From the NCBI RefSeq assembly GCF_027627475.1, contig NZ_CP115484.1:124001-188000 (forward strand): a DNA stretch of 64,000 nt, read 5' to 3'. How positions within the stretch are numbered: position 1 is the stretch's first letter; every line of letters starts with the position of its first letter. The notes below the pieces were generated by a model. That model was not told where the DNA came from and did no database searches. It saw only the letters and a list, made by a program, of their open reading frames with translations. Positions 1 to 6,857 of the stretch are shown in pieces. The position numbers were made by a program, and so were the translations under genes. This stretch comes from Paenibacillus sp. SYP-B4298 (GTDB taxonomy: Bacteria; Bacillota; Bacilli; Paenibacillales; Paenibacillaceae).

Positions 1-198
1 ACAGATTTGAGTTCGCTAGGGCTGGTCAATTTTGAATTTCTGCCTCACTGGAATGGTTCGACTGATGGAATAGAGTTATTAAGAAAGTACTCGAAAATGA
101 AAGATACAATCATTTATGCTTGTAGAGATAATGACGGAATAATAGTTAATAATGATAAGGTAAAACTGATGGGTCAGATTGAAATCATACAAGAATAG
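1..198 (+). CDS. C-terminal fragment, possible peptidase S51 (dipeptidase E-like) protein
   Basis: The frame is open from the first base of the window to a TAG at 196-198, so only the last 65 residues are visible. They read as an LGLVNFEFLPHWN segment followed by a short beta-rich tail with ACRDNDGIIV. This resembles the end of class I glutamine amidotransferase-like peptidases of family S51 (aspartyl dipeptidase E), where a GL-N-x-F-x-P-H stretch is common. The catalytic Ser-His-Glu region would lie upstream and cannot be checked, so the family call is tentative. It is the first of a series of small + strand genes. Confidence 0.45.
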   Translation, partial: TDLSSLGLVNFEFLPHWNGSTDGIELLRKYSKMKDTIIYACRDNDGIIVNNDKVKLMGQIEIIQE

Positions 199-431
199 TC
201 TGATCTAAGTGTGGATTCTAAGAGGGCAGGAATATCGCCTAACCGAACAAGTGGGATCAAGCGACCTGCACTGCCTGTCCGCGTAGCGGCCGCTATCGCT
301 CCCTTAAGGCAACGCCCCTTGCTTGGTCTGCCGGAGGAATTTACGAGAAAGCTGGATCAGGTAGACAACCCTGCACCGACTAATCCCGCCGCTGCCGTTC
401 CCGTTGCAAACCGTTAAGGAAAGGAGTATTT
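199..431. other. Gene-free spacer, cassette-boundary-like
   Basis: This 233-bp stretch is GC-rich and lacks a convincing gene. It contains GCCTAAC near 237 and ends in CCGTTAAGG near 411-419, a loosely complementary pair like the outer arms of a recombination site. The segment TGCACCGACTAATCCC near 382-397 recurs as TTGCACCGACTAACCG near 6733. The stretch ends with the ribosome binding site of the next gene (GGAAAGGAG). No terminator or RNA gene was recognised. Confidence 0.4.
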
Positions 432-1022
432 ATGAACCGTAAAACTCTACGAAGATCGATATTACTAGTAGTGTTGTTATTATTGGTAATTTATTTGTTT
501 AATAACTCCGGATATTCTATTATTGAAAATAATGCCATTAGAAACTCATATCCTTTCGAAGATGGTCAAGTGCTAAATGAGAATGATTATGAAAATAAGA
601 AAGTAGTTATATGGAAGACTAACAATGGAAACTATGTGAAACTAATTGAACGTAAGTGGGGCTTCCTTTTTCACGTATCTAATGTGGCTGTCTTACAACC
701 TATGTCACCATTAATAGGGAATGAAGGAGACATTAAACGGGCATGGTCGGCGAGCTTAAATTCAAAAAAGATGTACGAAACTATATTCGCAGTAGAATCA
801 GATCATCCCGATATTAAGAGAGTAATTGTAAGTAATGATAATATCGACAACATAATCCCAGATGATTTGGAAGAAATAAAAGAGAACTCAACAGTATATA
901 TCGAATTAAAATTAGAAGATGATTTCGCAACAGCTTACAGAGAACTAAATACAAAGGATGCTGGGGGATTTATATTTAGAGGAGTAAACGAAAAGGGAGA
1001 AATAATAGTATTAGGAAGATAA
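432..1022 (+). CDS. Hypothetical membrane-anchored protein
   Basis: The 196-residue protein has a basic N-terminus and one hydrophobic segment at about residues 9-24, followed by a hydrophilic, probably extracytoplasmic domain. It starts at ATG with AAGGAG 7 bases upstream. No lipobox cysteine follows the hydrophobic segment, so it is probably an N-terminal anchor. I do not recognise the family. The next gene is also a small membrane-anchored protein only 40 bp downstream, so the two may be co-transcribed. Confidence 0.7.
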   Translation: MNRKTLRRSILLVVLLLLVIYLFNNSGYSIIENNAIRNSYPFEDGQVLNENDYENKKVVIWKTNNGNYVKLIERKWGFLFHVSNVAVLQPMSPLIGNEGDIKRAWSASLNSKKMYETIFAVESDHPDIKRVIVSNDNIDNIIPDDLEEIKENSTVYIELKLEDDFATAYRELNTKDAGGFIFRGVNEKGEIIVLGR

Positions 1023-1062
1023 GGGCTTATCATTAAAAATCATTAACTTTTAAGGAGAAACT

Positions 1063-1341
1063 ATGAAGAATTCAAACTTATTAATTGCCGGTCTGATATT
1101 GATAATTTGCTTTTTGATCTATCAAGTGTTTGATTTGAAGCAAGAGATATGGTCAGTGGAAAATTCGCGACCTCCAGTAGTAGTACCTAATGGCTTTAGC
1201 ATTTATGGACAAGTCAGTGGAACTAGCAATGAAGATGGTTTCTGGGTATATAAGGATGATGAAAAAATCGTTTATTTTTTTAATTACGATCCAGAAACTA
1301 AAGAAATCACAAAGATTCAAACAAGTATTTATGATCAGTAA
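1063..1341 (+). CDS. Hypothetical small membrane-anchored protein
   Basis: The 92-residue protein has a hydrophobic segment at residues 6-23, followed by a basic/acidic stretch (DLKQE) and an extracytoplasmic tail rich in Tyr, Phe and Asp. AAGGAG lies 6 bases before the ATG. The family is not recognised. A 43-bp piece of this gene (1119-1161) is repeated almost exactly at 4048-4090, so a relative of it once stood downstream. Confidence 0.65.
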   Translation: MKNSNLLIAGLILIICFLIYQVFDLKQEIWSVENSRPPVVVPNGFSIYGQVSGTSNEDGFWVYKDDEKIVYFFNYDPETKEITKIQTSIYDQ

Positions 1342-1506
1342 AAAGTCTAATGATAACGTGAAGGTCCATACGGACACACCCGGCGTTCGCCGGGTGTCGT
1401 GAACACAACACAATGAATATACAAAAGGCCAATTTGAAGAGCGGATTGAGAACGGGAAAAGAATACAAACATTTGTCAGCTAATTCAAGAAGGCATGTTA
1501 CATCCG
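1342..1506 (+). other. Spacer with attC-like arm and a gene remnant
   Basis: A GC-rich hairpin (ACACCCGGCG/CGCCGGGTGT, about 1376-1397) is followed by CGTGAACACAACACAATGA at 1398-1416, the same element as at 1580, 3522 and 4487 but with the terminal GTTAT lost. Directly after it an open stretch to a TAA near 1482 encodes the last 22 or so residues of some protein (..NEYTKGQFEERIENG..). This looks like the tail of a deleted gene fused to the repeat. Confidence 0.45.
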
Positions 1507-1600
1507 ATAACATAATATTCACGCTGCGGACATTCGTCCTTGGTTCGGCATTTTACTGTCACCCGACATACGCAGGGCTCGTGAACAGAACACGTTATAA
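1507..1600 (+). repeat. attC-like imperfect palindrome
   Basis: The outer arms are ATAAC (1507-1511) and GTTAT (1594-1598). The inner arms are TTCACG-CTGCG (1518-1528) and CGCAG-ggct-CGTGAA (1571-1585), with four unpaired bases on one side. The layout of outer pair, short spacer, inner pair with extrahelical bases and variable centre is that of integron attC sites, and GTTATAA resembles the R' core GTTRRRY. The next gene starts 56 bases after the GTT. The 5' half (TTCACGCTGCG ... TCCTTGGTTCGG) recurs at 7933-7966. Confidence 0.5.
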
Positions 1601-1649
1601 GAAATCACGGAAAACTAAAGTTCATTTTACAAAGAAGGGTGAAGTCAAA

Positions 1650-2078
1650 ATGCATATTGAATTTGATGGGTTTCTTATTTCTGATAACAAATCTTTATTA
1701 AATTATGAAACCATATGTGGCTTCTTATCAAGAAGCTATTGGGCTAGTACGAGACCTAAAGAAAAGATTATAAGATCATTTCAATCATCGGAATGTGTTG
1801 GTGTATATTATGACAATAGACAAGTCGGCGTGGCGAGGTTAGTTACCGACCATGAGACGGTTTATTGGTTATGTGATGTCTATGTAGATGAAGATTATCG
1901 TGGTAGAGGTATAGGAAAAAAATTAATCGAAAGTATAACGACGTCTGATAAGTATAAGAACCTATTTGGTATTCTCGGAACGAAGGATGCCCATGGGTTA
2001 TACGAAGAATATCAATTTGTTAAAGACAATGTGAGATTTATGGGTAGAATGCCCGATTTTTCAAGAAATAAACCATAA
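1650..2078 (+). CDS. GNAT family N-acetyltransferase
   Basis: A 142-residue protein with the GNAT acetyl-CoA-binding signature: VDEDYRGRGIGKKLIES is motif A (R/Q-x-x-G-x-G/A) at about residues 78-94, followed by a YEEYQFV helix. These enzymes move an acetyl group from acetyl-CoA to an amine; the acceptor cannot be read from sequence. I chose ATG 1650 because AAGGGTGA sits 9 bases upstream. The longer open frame from 1413 runs through the attC-like palindrome and is unlikely to be coding. An 85-bp gap separates it from the phosphatase gene. Confidence 0.85.
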   Translation: MHIEFDGFLISDNKSLLNYETICGFLSRSYWASTRPKEKIIRSFQSSECVGVYYDNRQVGVARLVTDHETVYWLCDVYVDEDYRGRGIGKKLIESITTSDKYKNLFGILGTKDAHGLYEEYQFVKDNVRFMGRMPDFSRNKP

Positions 2079-2162
2079 AGCACATGAAAGGATCTCAATG
2101 AAGTCTCGACATCTTGGTACTATAGTAAAACAAAATAATAGATATGAGATAGGTGACGAAGC

Positions 2163-2492
2163 ATTAAATTACTATTTATTTGTAGTCGAAACAAATGGCG
2201 TAGCTTAACAGCGGAGAAAATTTTTGATGGATATAATGGATATCGGGTGCGATCTGCTGGAACAGAAAAGGGAGCTAGAATTAGAGTCACTGAAGGACAT
2301 ATTGGATGGGCAGAAATAATTTTTGTAATGGAGAAAAAACATGTAAGCAGGCTTAAAGATAATTTCCCAAATACACTACTAAACAAACGTCTGATATGCC
2401 TAAATATACCGGATGATTATGAATATATGGATGAAGACTTAATAGAGATATTAAAATCTGGAGTATGTGAATACGTTGAAGTACCAGAATAA
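2163..2492 (+). CDS. Low-molecular-weight protein tyrosine phosphatase-like protein, ATT start
   Basis: A 109-residue protein beginning IKLLFICSRNKWRS. The family's P-loop C-x5-R is present as Cys7 to Arg13 (CSRNKWR), and the later VRSAGT, WADIIFVMEKKH-type and IPDDYEYMDE segments match small bacterial tyrosine phosphatase-like proteins. No ATG/GTG/TTG lies before the P-loop in this frame. The upstream in-frame stop is at 2154-2156, and AGGTGA at 2151-2156 is 6 bases before ATT 2163. Either ATT is the start, as in infC, or an ATG has mutated. Starting at an internal codon near 2247 would remove the active site. Confidence 0.7.
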   Translation: MKLLFICSRNKWRSLTAEKIFDGYNGYRVRSAGTEKGARIRVTEGHIGWAEIIFVMEKKHVSRLKDNFPNTLLNKRLICLNIPDDYEYMDEDLIEILKSGVCEYVEVPE

Positions 2493-2539
2493 TAGTCAAG
2501 AAATAATATATATACGCACAAATTCGGGCGGTGAACCAT

Positions 2540-3353
2540 TTGATAACAGAGCTTAATAAACAAGATTTTCACAAGATAAAACATGTTACTGATAAGTGTA
2601 AGAATATTGAGGTTAGAGCAGTGGTTAACGGGAATAATCCCGGTAGAATTTTTTGTGGCTAATCCTATAGAGCCTACGACTGCATTAATTTGGATTCAAG
2701 GGGAAGAAGGTTATCAGATTGTTGGAGATGCACAGTGTAAATCCTTTGTAACAGGTTTAGAGGAGTTCATAAGAAATAATCTAGAACCTGAACTTAAGAT
2801 GCGAAATATTAACTGGGTAGAAATTGGTGTTGATTTTACTTGGGATAGAACGATACAGGCTATATTTAATAAGCGAAATATTTCGAGTGATATTCAACAT
2901 GTGTTCAGTAAAAATGAGAATTCACTACCTATAGAAATTCAAGATAATAAAGTGTTTATTCAAAGAATAGATAGAGATTTGCTGAAATCAGGACGATTAG
3001 CCAGTCATTCATTTTTAGAGAAGAAGATTCTCCGTTTTTGGAATTCTTTAGACTCTTTCTCTCAACATGGGTTCGGTTATTTTGCAGAAATGAATAACAA
3101 CGTGGTGAGTTTATGTTTTTCTGCATTTGTTGCTGATCAAACACATGCAATAGAGATAGAAACTCTTGAAGAGTTTAGACGGAAAAGTTATGGTACTGCT
3201 GTAGCAAGAGCATTTGTGCAAGAATGCGTAGAAAAAGGAATTCATCCTTACTGGGATTGTAGTCCCGATAATACAGGGTCTATTGGAGTAGCACAAACAA
3301 TAGGATTGTCTTCAAGTTTTGACTACAAGATATTTTGTTACAATTTATCATAA
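2540..3353 (+). pseudogene. GNAT acetyltransferase (PF12746-like) with poly-T frameshift
   Basis: From TTG 2540 (GGCGGTGA 5-12 bases upstream) the frame encodes LITELNKQDFHKIKHVTDKC, then shifts at a run of six T (about 2649-2654). Removing one T joins it to the frame that continues with VANPIEPTTALIW and runs to 3353. The full product would be about 270 residues, the size of the GNAT_acetyltran family that includes zwittermicin resistance ZmaR. The C-terminal EEFRRKSYGTAVARAFVQEC is the acetyl-CoA-binding region and DNTGSIGVAQTIG the following motif. It could be dead, phase-variable, or rescued by slippage on the T run. Confidence 0.65.
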
Positions 3354-3586
3354 CTGAACGATTAGCTAACTCTTAAGATGGCTCCAACAGCATAGAACCG
3401 CATTAACGCTTCGTCGCATCAGCTCCTCGACCCGGCTGACCTTGCAAGGCTAAGTGGCGAGGCCACCCGGCAAGAACCAATCGCTGCGCTGGATTGATTG
3501 GCAGCTTAAGCCCCTCGGGTTCGTAAACACAACACGTTATGTGCAATGAGGCTATAAGATAAAGTGTTATATAAAAGGAGAATGGA
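3354..3586 (+). other. Gene-free spacer with attC-like arm
   Basis: A 233-bp GC-rich spacer with several short inverted repeats. It ends in CGTAAACACAACACGTTAT at 3522-3540, the same element as at 1580 and 4487, with GTTATGT as a possible core. The following gene starts 51 bases after the GTT. The 5' part holds GCTAACTC (about 3365) and TTAACGCTTCG (about 3402), which are weak candidates for the other arm. No gene is seen. Confidence 0.45.
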
Positions 3587-4027
3587 ATGATACAAATATT
3601 AGAAGAGCCAACAGGAGTTACATATAAACAACTAATATCTTTGGCATTTACCCTATGTGATGAGTTCATTTTAGTCAAAAGAGATCAAATTGAATTGAAT
3701 GAAAAAGGCCAAACATTCATTGAAGAACTCCAACCACATATAAAAGAGATTAGAAAGCAAGAAGAATGGCCAGGAACGCGATTGTTTGGGCATTACGCAG
3801 ATGTTTATTATTTTGATTGTAAAGGGGAACTACTAGAAATATTGTTAACTAAAGTAGATCGATTATATGAATGGATGCAACCTGGCTTATTAGAAGATTT
3901 GTGTTTTTATAAGAATGGAGAAGAATGGTTGGTGACAATAGCACACGAGAATGAAGGATTTATAAAGACGACGGAACGCCAGGAGATATTAAAAATCAGA
4001 GAAATAGCAGGCATTGTGATTTATTAG
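3587..4027 (+). CDS. Conserved hypothetical protein
   Basis: A 146-residue soluble protein, acidic, with no signal or membrane segment. It starts at ATG with AAAAGGAGAA 6-15 bases upstream. Motifs include YKQLISLAFTLCD, a PHIKEIRKQEEWPGT stretch and DLCFYKNGEEWLVTIAHE. I have the impression that proteins of this type are common in Bacillales but I know no function for them. It stands alone between an attC-like element and a toxin-antitoxin unit. Confidence 0.7.
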   Translation: MIQILEEPTGVTYKQLISLAFTLCDEFILVKRDQIELNEKGQTFIEELQPHIKEIRKQEEWPGTRLFGHYADVYYFDCKGELLEILLTKVDRLYEWMQPGLLEDLCFYKNGEEWLVTIAHENEGFIKTTERQEILKIREIAGIVIY

Positions 4028-4047
4028 TTTGGTGGGTGTATATTTAG

Positions 4048-4090
4048 CTATCACGTGTTTGATTTGAAGCAAGAGATAAGGTCAGTGGAA
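4048..4090 (+). repeat. 43-bp duplicated gene fragment
   Basis: This stretch matches 1119-1161 at 41 of 43 positions, within the transmembrane/linker part of the small protein gene at 1063. Flanking sequence differs on both sides, so it is a remnant of a second copy of that gene, or debris left by a deletion between neighbouring units. Confidence 0.75.
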
Positions 4091-4113
4091 TTCCAAATAT
4101 CGAACAATTGTTC

Positions 4114-4142
4114 TTCATCTTAGTGGTAGATGATGGTACAAT
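4114..4142 (+). promoter_or_regulatory. Toxin mRNA promoter
   Basis: A -35-like TTCATC (4114-4119), a 17-bp spacer and -10 TACAAT (4137-4142). The second copy has TTCACG and TACAAT with the same 17-bp spacing (5219-5247), which supports the reading. Confidence 0.55.
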
Positions 4143-4199
4143 AGGAAAGACAATTGAATCTTGGGTGGGCATGGTTTCCCTTCGAAAGGAGGTGAGGCC

Positions 4200-4295
4200 G
4201 TGGAAGTAAAGGATGCATTAACGATCATGTTTTTATTTGGATCGTTTATCCTTGCCCTTTTAACATACATCAATTCTAACAACAAGAGAAAGTAA
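4200..4295 (+). CDS. Holin-like type I toxin, 31 residues
   Basis: The GTG start is preceded by an almost perfect Shine-Dalgarno sequence (AAAGGAGGTGA, 4186-4196). The product begins V/MEVKDALTIMFLFG, has one transmembrane segment at about residues 8-23, and ends in a basic tail (NNKRK). This is the pattern of the putative holin-like toxin family (Pfam Hol_Tox, related in style to TxpA of Bacillus), whose members are small membrane-active toxins repressed by antisense RNA. The terminator directly downstream and a promoter on the opposite strand fit that control. The family call rests on sequence pattern only. Confidence 0.75.
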   Translation: MEVKDALTIMFLFGSFILALLTYINSNNKRK

Positions 4296-4332
4296 AAACC
4301 CACCCTAAGGTTAGAGCCAGAGGTGGGTTTTT
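4294..4332. terminator. Bidirectional terminator of toxin and antisense RNA
   Basis: The 11-bp stem AAAAACCCACC/GGTGGGTTTTT can end transcripts from both strands. It overlaps the toxin stop codon. The same hairpin is at 5337-5373 in the second copy. Confidence 0.75.
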
Positions 4333-4409
4333 GATCCTGTTCAACTCAGAAGGGATAACCCATCCAAGCCAATTGTTGAGCCGAGTGTTAGCCGCACTCG
4401 GCTTCTTTA
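4295..4409 (-). ncRNA. Candidate antisense RNA antitoxin
   Basis: A - strand promoter (4416-4444) would start an RNA near 4409 that ends at the terminator at 4294-4332, giving about 110 nt. Near its 5' end it can form the hairpin AGCCGAGTG/CACTCGGCT (4379-4403). It would pair with the 3' untranslated part of the toxin mRNA, as RatA does with txpA. The ends are inferred. Confidence 0.55.
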
Positions 4410-4415
4410 TAAAGT

Positions 4416-4444
4416 ATGATAACACAATTGGAAAAAGAAGTGAA
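4416..4444 (-). promoter_or_regulatory. Antisense RNA promoter
   Basis: Read on the - strand: TTCACT (4444-4439), a 17-bp spacer, then TATCAT (4421-4416). The second copy keeps TATCAT with TTCGCT and a 16-bp spacer (5457-5484). Confidence 0.55.
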
Positions 4445-4486
4445 CAGGAAGCTACTAAAGAATATTAAAGAGCGTGCGCCGGGCGT

Positions 4487-4507
4487 CGTGAACAAAACAC
4501 GTTAGAT
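4487..4507 (+). repeat. attC-like arm
   Basis: CGTGAACAAAACACGTTAG (4487-4505) is followed by AT, giving GTTAGAT, an exact match to GTTRRRY. It is preceded by the GC-rich GCGCCGGGCGT. The macro-domain gene starts 40 bases after the GTT. Confidence 0.5.
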
Positions 4508-4540
4508 GAAAGTGACAATTACAATTGAAAAGGGGCAATC

Positions 4541-5083
4541 ATGGAAGCAAAGATAAACCAAACGATTATTGAAATTATCAAAGGAGATATAACTAAGTCA
4601 CTATTAGATTGTATCGTCAATGCAGCAAATACAAGTTTGCTGGGTGGTGGTGGAGTTGATGGAGCTATTCACCGAGCTGGAGGAAAGGCGATACTAGATG
4701 AATGTATCAAGATTCGAAATAAACAAGGGAATTGTCCTGTTGGCGAAGCTGTAATTACAACAGCAGGAAACTTGAAAGCAAAATATGTGATTCATACAGT
4801 TGGGCCAGTATGGAATGGCGGTAATAACAATGAAGCCGAGAAACTAAAGGATTGTTATATGAATTCTTTGACACTGGCACTACATAATCATCTCCGAAGT
4901 ATTTCGATTCCAAATATAAGTACTGGAATTTACAGGTACCCTAAGAAAGAAGCAGCAAATGTAGCAATCAACTCTGTAGTAGAATTTATAAATAGAAATG
5001 AATCGATTTCGCATGTTCAATTCGTATGTTTTGATGATGAAAACTATGAAATATATGAAGAGATCCTAAAGCGCTATGTGTAA
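4541..5083 (+). CDS. Macro domain protein (ADP-ribose / O-acetyl-ADP-ribose hydrolase type)
   Basis: A 180-residue single macro domain, the normal length for YmdB/MacroD-type enzymes. Visible motifs: IIKGDITK near the N-terminus, [26 protein letters not shown] (Asn-Ala-Ala-Asn and the Gly-rich catalytic loop with Asp), the [18 protein letters not shown] strand, and [17 protein letters not shown], the second phosphate-binding loop. Such proteins remove ADP-ribose from proteins or hydrolyse O-acetyl-ADP-ribose. The start is ATG with AAAAGGGG upstream. It stands alone, preceded by an attC-like arm and followed by the decayed toxin unit. Confidence 0.9.
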   Translation: MEAKINQTIIEIIKGDITKSLLDCIVNAANTSLLGGGGVDGAIHRAGGKAILDECIKIRNKQGNCPVGEAVITTAGNLKAKYVIHTVGPVWNGGNNNEAEKLKDCYMNSLTLALHNHLRSISIPNISTGIYRYPKKEAANVAINSVVEFINRNESISHVQFVCFDDENYEIYEEILKRYV

Positions 5084-5203
5084 GGGCCTCGAGAAGTGTC
5101 ACCTTCAGATAACATCATTCCTCATGGGAGCCTTACGGCTAAATAGGCGGGCACATCCGCACCAACTTATGGCATCACGGCCGCTCCCATTGGTCAATTC
5201 AGC

Positions 5204-5485
5204 ATCGAACAATTGTTCTTCACGTTATTGGGAGATGATGGTACAATAGGAAGGACAATTGAATCTTGAGTGGGTGTGGTTTCCCTTCGAAAGGAGGTGA
5301 AGCCATGGAAGTGAAGGATGCATTGACGATTAAAGTAAAAACCCACCCAAAGGTTAGCGCCCAGGTGGGTTTTGGTTCCTATTCGACTCAGATGGTGACT
5401 CCCATCCAAGCCAATTGTTAAGCCGAGTGTTAGCCGCACTCGGCTTATTTAAAAGTATGATACCACAATTGGAAAAAAAGCGAAC
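5204..5485. repeat. Toxin-antitoxin unit, toxin-deleted copy
   Basis: Second copy of the unit at 4099-4445. The toxin promoter (TTCACG, 17 bp, TACAAT), AAAGGAGGTGA, terminator hairpin (5337-5373), AGCCGAGTG hairpin and antisense promoter are all kept. It lies between the macro-domain gene and the DinB gene. Confidence 0.75.
5305..5421 (+). pseudogene. Holin-like toxin with deleted membrane segment
   Basis: It begins MEVKDALTI as the intact toxin does, here with ATG. About 62 bp are missing after ACGAT, so the reading frame leaves the hydrophobic segment and runs through the terminator as KVKTHPKVSAQVG to a TAA at 5419-5421. The 38-residue product has no transmembrane segment and should not be toxic. 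The antisense side of the unit is intact. Confidence 0.75.
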
Positions 5486-5616
5486 CAACAAACTCTTAAA
5501 CCTATGATGAAGGCTACAGAATGCAACGAAGCTAATAGAAATCAAAGTGAAATACCATGAAAAAAAGCATATGCGAAGCGGCCGTTCCCAATGATCAATT
5601 AAGGCAGTGAAAGGCT

Positions 5617-5636
5617 CGGGAATGCAAGAACTTTAT
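5617..5636 (+). repeat. attC-like arm, degenerate core
   Basis: CGGGAATGCAAGAACTTTAT, a variant of CGTGAATGCAAGAACGTTAT at 7471. The core GTTAT has become TTTAT. It is preceded by CAATTAAGGCAGTGAAAGGCT, which is shared with the region before 6790. The DinB gene starts 47 bases after the core. Confidence 0.4.
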
Positions 5637-5677
5637 AGGAAAAATCCGCAAAGTATTAAAGATGGGAGTTTTTTTCT

Positions 5678-6187
5678 ATGGAATTTCAACAAATCAATCA
5701 AAAATTAGAAGAAACCAGAACCGAGTTACTCGTAATTGTTGCAAGTATGAATGGTTATCAAATAAATAAACAGAAAGACTTTGGAGGTTGGAGTATTAGT
5801 CAGGTCTGTCAGCATCTTTATATCACAGAGGAGTTGTATGTCGCAGCAATAAGGAAGGGATTAAAGAGCAAGGAAGATTCATTTATAGCTAAAAAACCCG
5901 TAGAACGTCTATTAGACAGAAGTGAAAAGATAGAAGCACCTGAAATTGCTAAACCATCTAATGAAGTAATAGAATGCCAAGTGATTATAGAAAAACTGAA
6001 CAATTCAAGACAGAAGCTACATGAACTTTTAAGTAAAGTGGAAGATTCTTCAGTGCTAAGTAGAAGATATTATGTACACCCTGTTTTTAAAGAGATGCTA
6101 CTTATAGAATGGCTCGAATCCCTCTACCTTCATGAACAAAGACATATTCAACAAATTAAAGAAATTTTAGAAGAAAATAAAGGATAG
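5678..6187 (+). CDS. DinB-family protein
   Basis: A 169-residue helical protein of the DinB/YfiT-like four-helix fold. The metal-ligand histidines are plausible at GGWSISQVCQHLYITEE (first His) and YLHEQRHIQQIKEI (two more His near the C-terminus). Members are metal-dependent enzymes or thiol-S-transferases (bacillithiol in Firmicutes) of mostly unknown substrate. The start is ATG, with the weak Shine-Dalgarno GATGGGAG 9 bases upstream. Two other DinB proteins occur in this window (9945 and 26326). Confidence 0.8.
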   Translation: MEFQQINQKLEETRTELLVIVASMNGYQINKQKDFGGWSISQVCQHLYITEELYVAAIRKGLKSKEDSFIAKKPVERLLDRSEKIEAPEIAKPSNEVIECQVIIEKLNNSRQKLHELLSKVEDSSVLSRRYYVHPVFKEMLLIEWLESLYLHEQRHIQQIKEILEENKG

Positions 6188-6262
6188 AGCGCGCCGCGGC
6201 TGGTTCCGCTGGTATTAGGTGAGGATGCCATGAACTTCATATAAGAAAAGGAGATTGTGAAC

Positions 6263-6712
6263 ATGAATTTAGAAACAAGTAAATTGGACTATGAAATGAA
6301 GAATATCTCAGGGTCTACTTTCAAGAAGATGATCGCCCAAGCGTTAGAATTTGATAATGTAGATCTGTCCAAAACTAAAGTGAATAATGCGAATATGAGT
6401 GAAATAACATTAAATGATGTAAATGCTTCTGGAAGTAGATTGAGTGATATTAATTTATCTGAAACCTTTATTAAGGATGCAAACATGAGTAACATGAACA
6501 TTGAGAACATTTATTTATATGGAACAGAATTCAGTAATATCACACTCCCAATGGAAGAAGAAGGGCGCAATTGTTTTGATGGAAACTATAGACCCATTAA
6601 ATTTATTAATTGCAATCTTAAAAATATGGAAATCGTAGATTGTGATATTACAGGCTTGAAAATCAATGGAATATTAATAGAAGAGCTTATAAAGAAAACT
6701 CGAGGAAGCTAA
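6263..6712 (+). CDS. Pentapeptide-repeat-like protein
   Basis: About 149 residues with degenerate five-residue periodicity: NVDLSKTKVNNANMSEITLNDVNASG and SDINLSETFIKDANMSNMNIENI show A/N-x-L/M/I at every fifth position. These repeats form a right-handed quadrilateral beta helix, as in Qnr and MfpA. ATG 6263 is 9 bases after AAGGAG; a GTG at 6257 is too close. The target is unknown. It follows the DinB gene by 75 bp and may share its transcript. Confidence 0.7.
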   Translation: MNLETSKLDYEMKNISGSTFKKMIAQALEFDNVDLSKTKVNNANMSEITLNDVNASGSRLSDINLSETFIKDANMSNMNIENIYLYGTEFSNITLPMEEEGRNCFDGNYRPIKFINCNLKNMEIVDCDITGLKINGILIEELIKKTRGS

Positions 6713-6789
6713 CTGGAGCAGGCGAACAATATTGCACCGACTAACCGTGCCGCGGCCGTTTCCAATGGTCAATTAAGGCAGTGAAGGTT

Positions 6790-6812
6790 CGTAGATACAC
6801 CAAATGTTATGC
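6790..6812 (+). repeat. attC-like arm
   Basis: CGTAGATACACCAAATGTTAT (6790-6810) gives the core GTTATGC, the form seen in Vibrio repeats. It is preceded by a GC-rich stretch with GCCGCGGCCG (about 6750) and by CAATTAAGGCAGTGAAGG, shared with the 5617 element. The lipoprotein gene starts 52 bases after the GTT. Confidence 0.45.
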
Positions 6813-6857
6813 CCCATTGCCGATAAATATTGAAGATAATAGTTAAGGAGATAATTT

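Larger units (their letters stand above)
4099..4445. repeat. Toxin-antitoxin unit, intact copy
   Basis: The whole unit is repeated at 5204-5485 with the same order of parts: start ATCGAACAATTGTTCTTCA, toxin promoter, AAAGGAGGTGA, toxin gene, 11-bp-stem terminator, second hairpin, and antisense promoter ending in ACAATTGGAAAAA. The two copies differ mainly by a deletion of about 62 bp in the toxin gene of the second. Confidence 0.8.

Noticed and set aside
1413-1649. N-terminal extension of the GNAT gene at 1650 from an ATG at 1413
   Set aside because: It would translate the attC-like palindrome, lacks a good ribosome binding site, and GNAT homology begins after ATG 1650, which has one.
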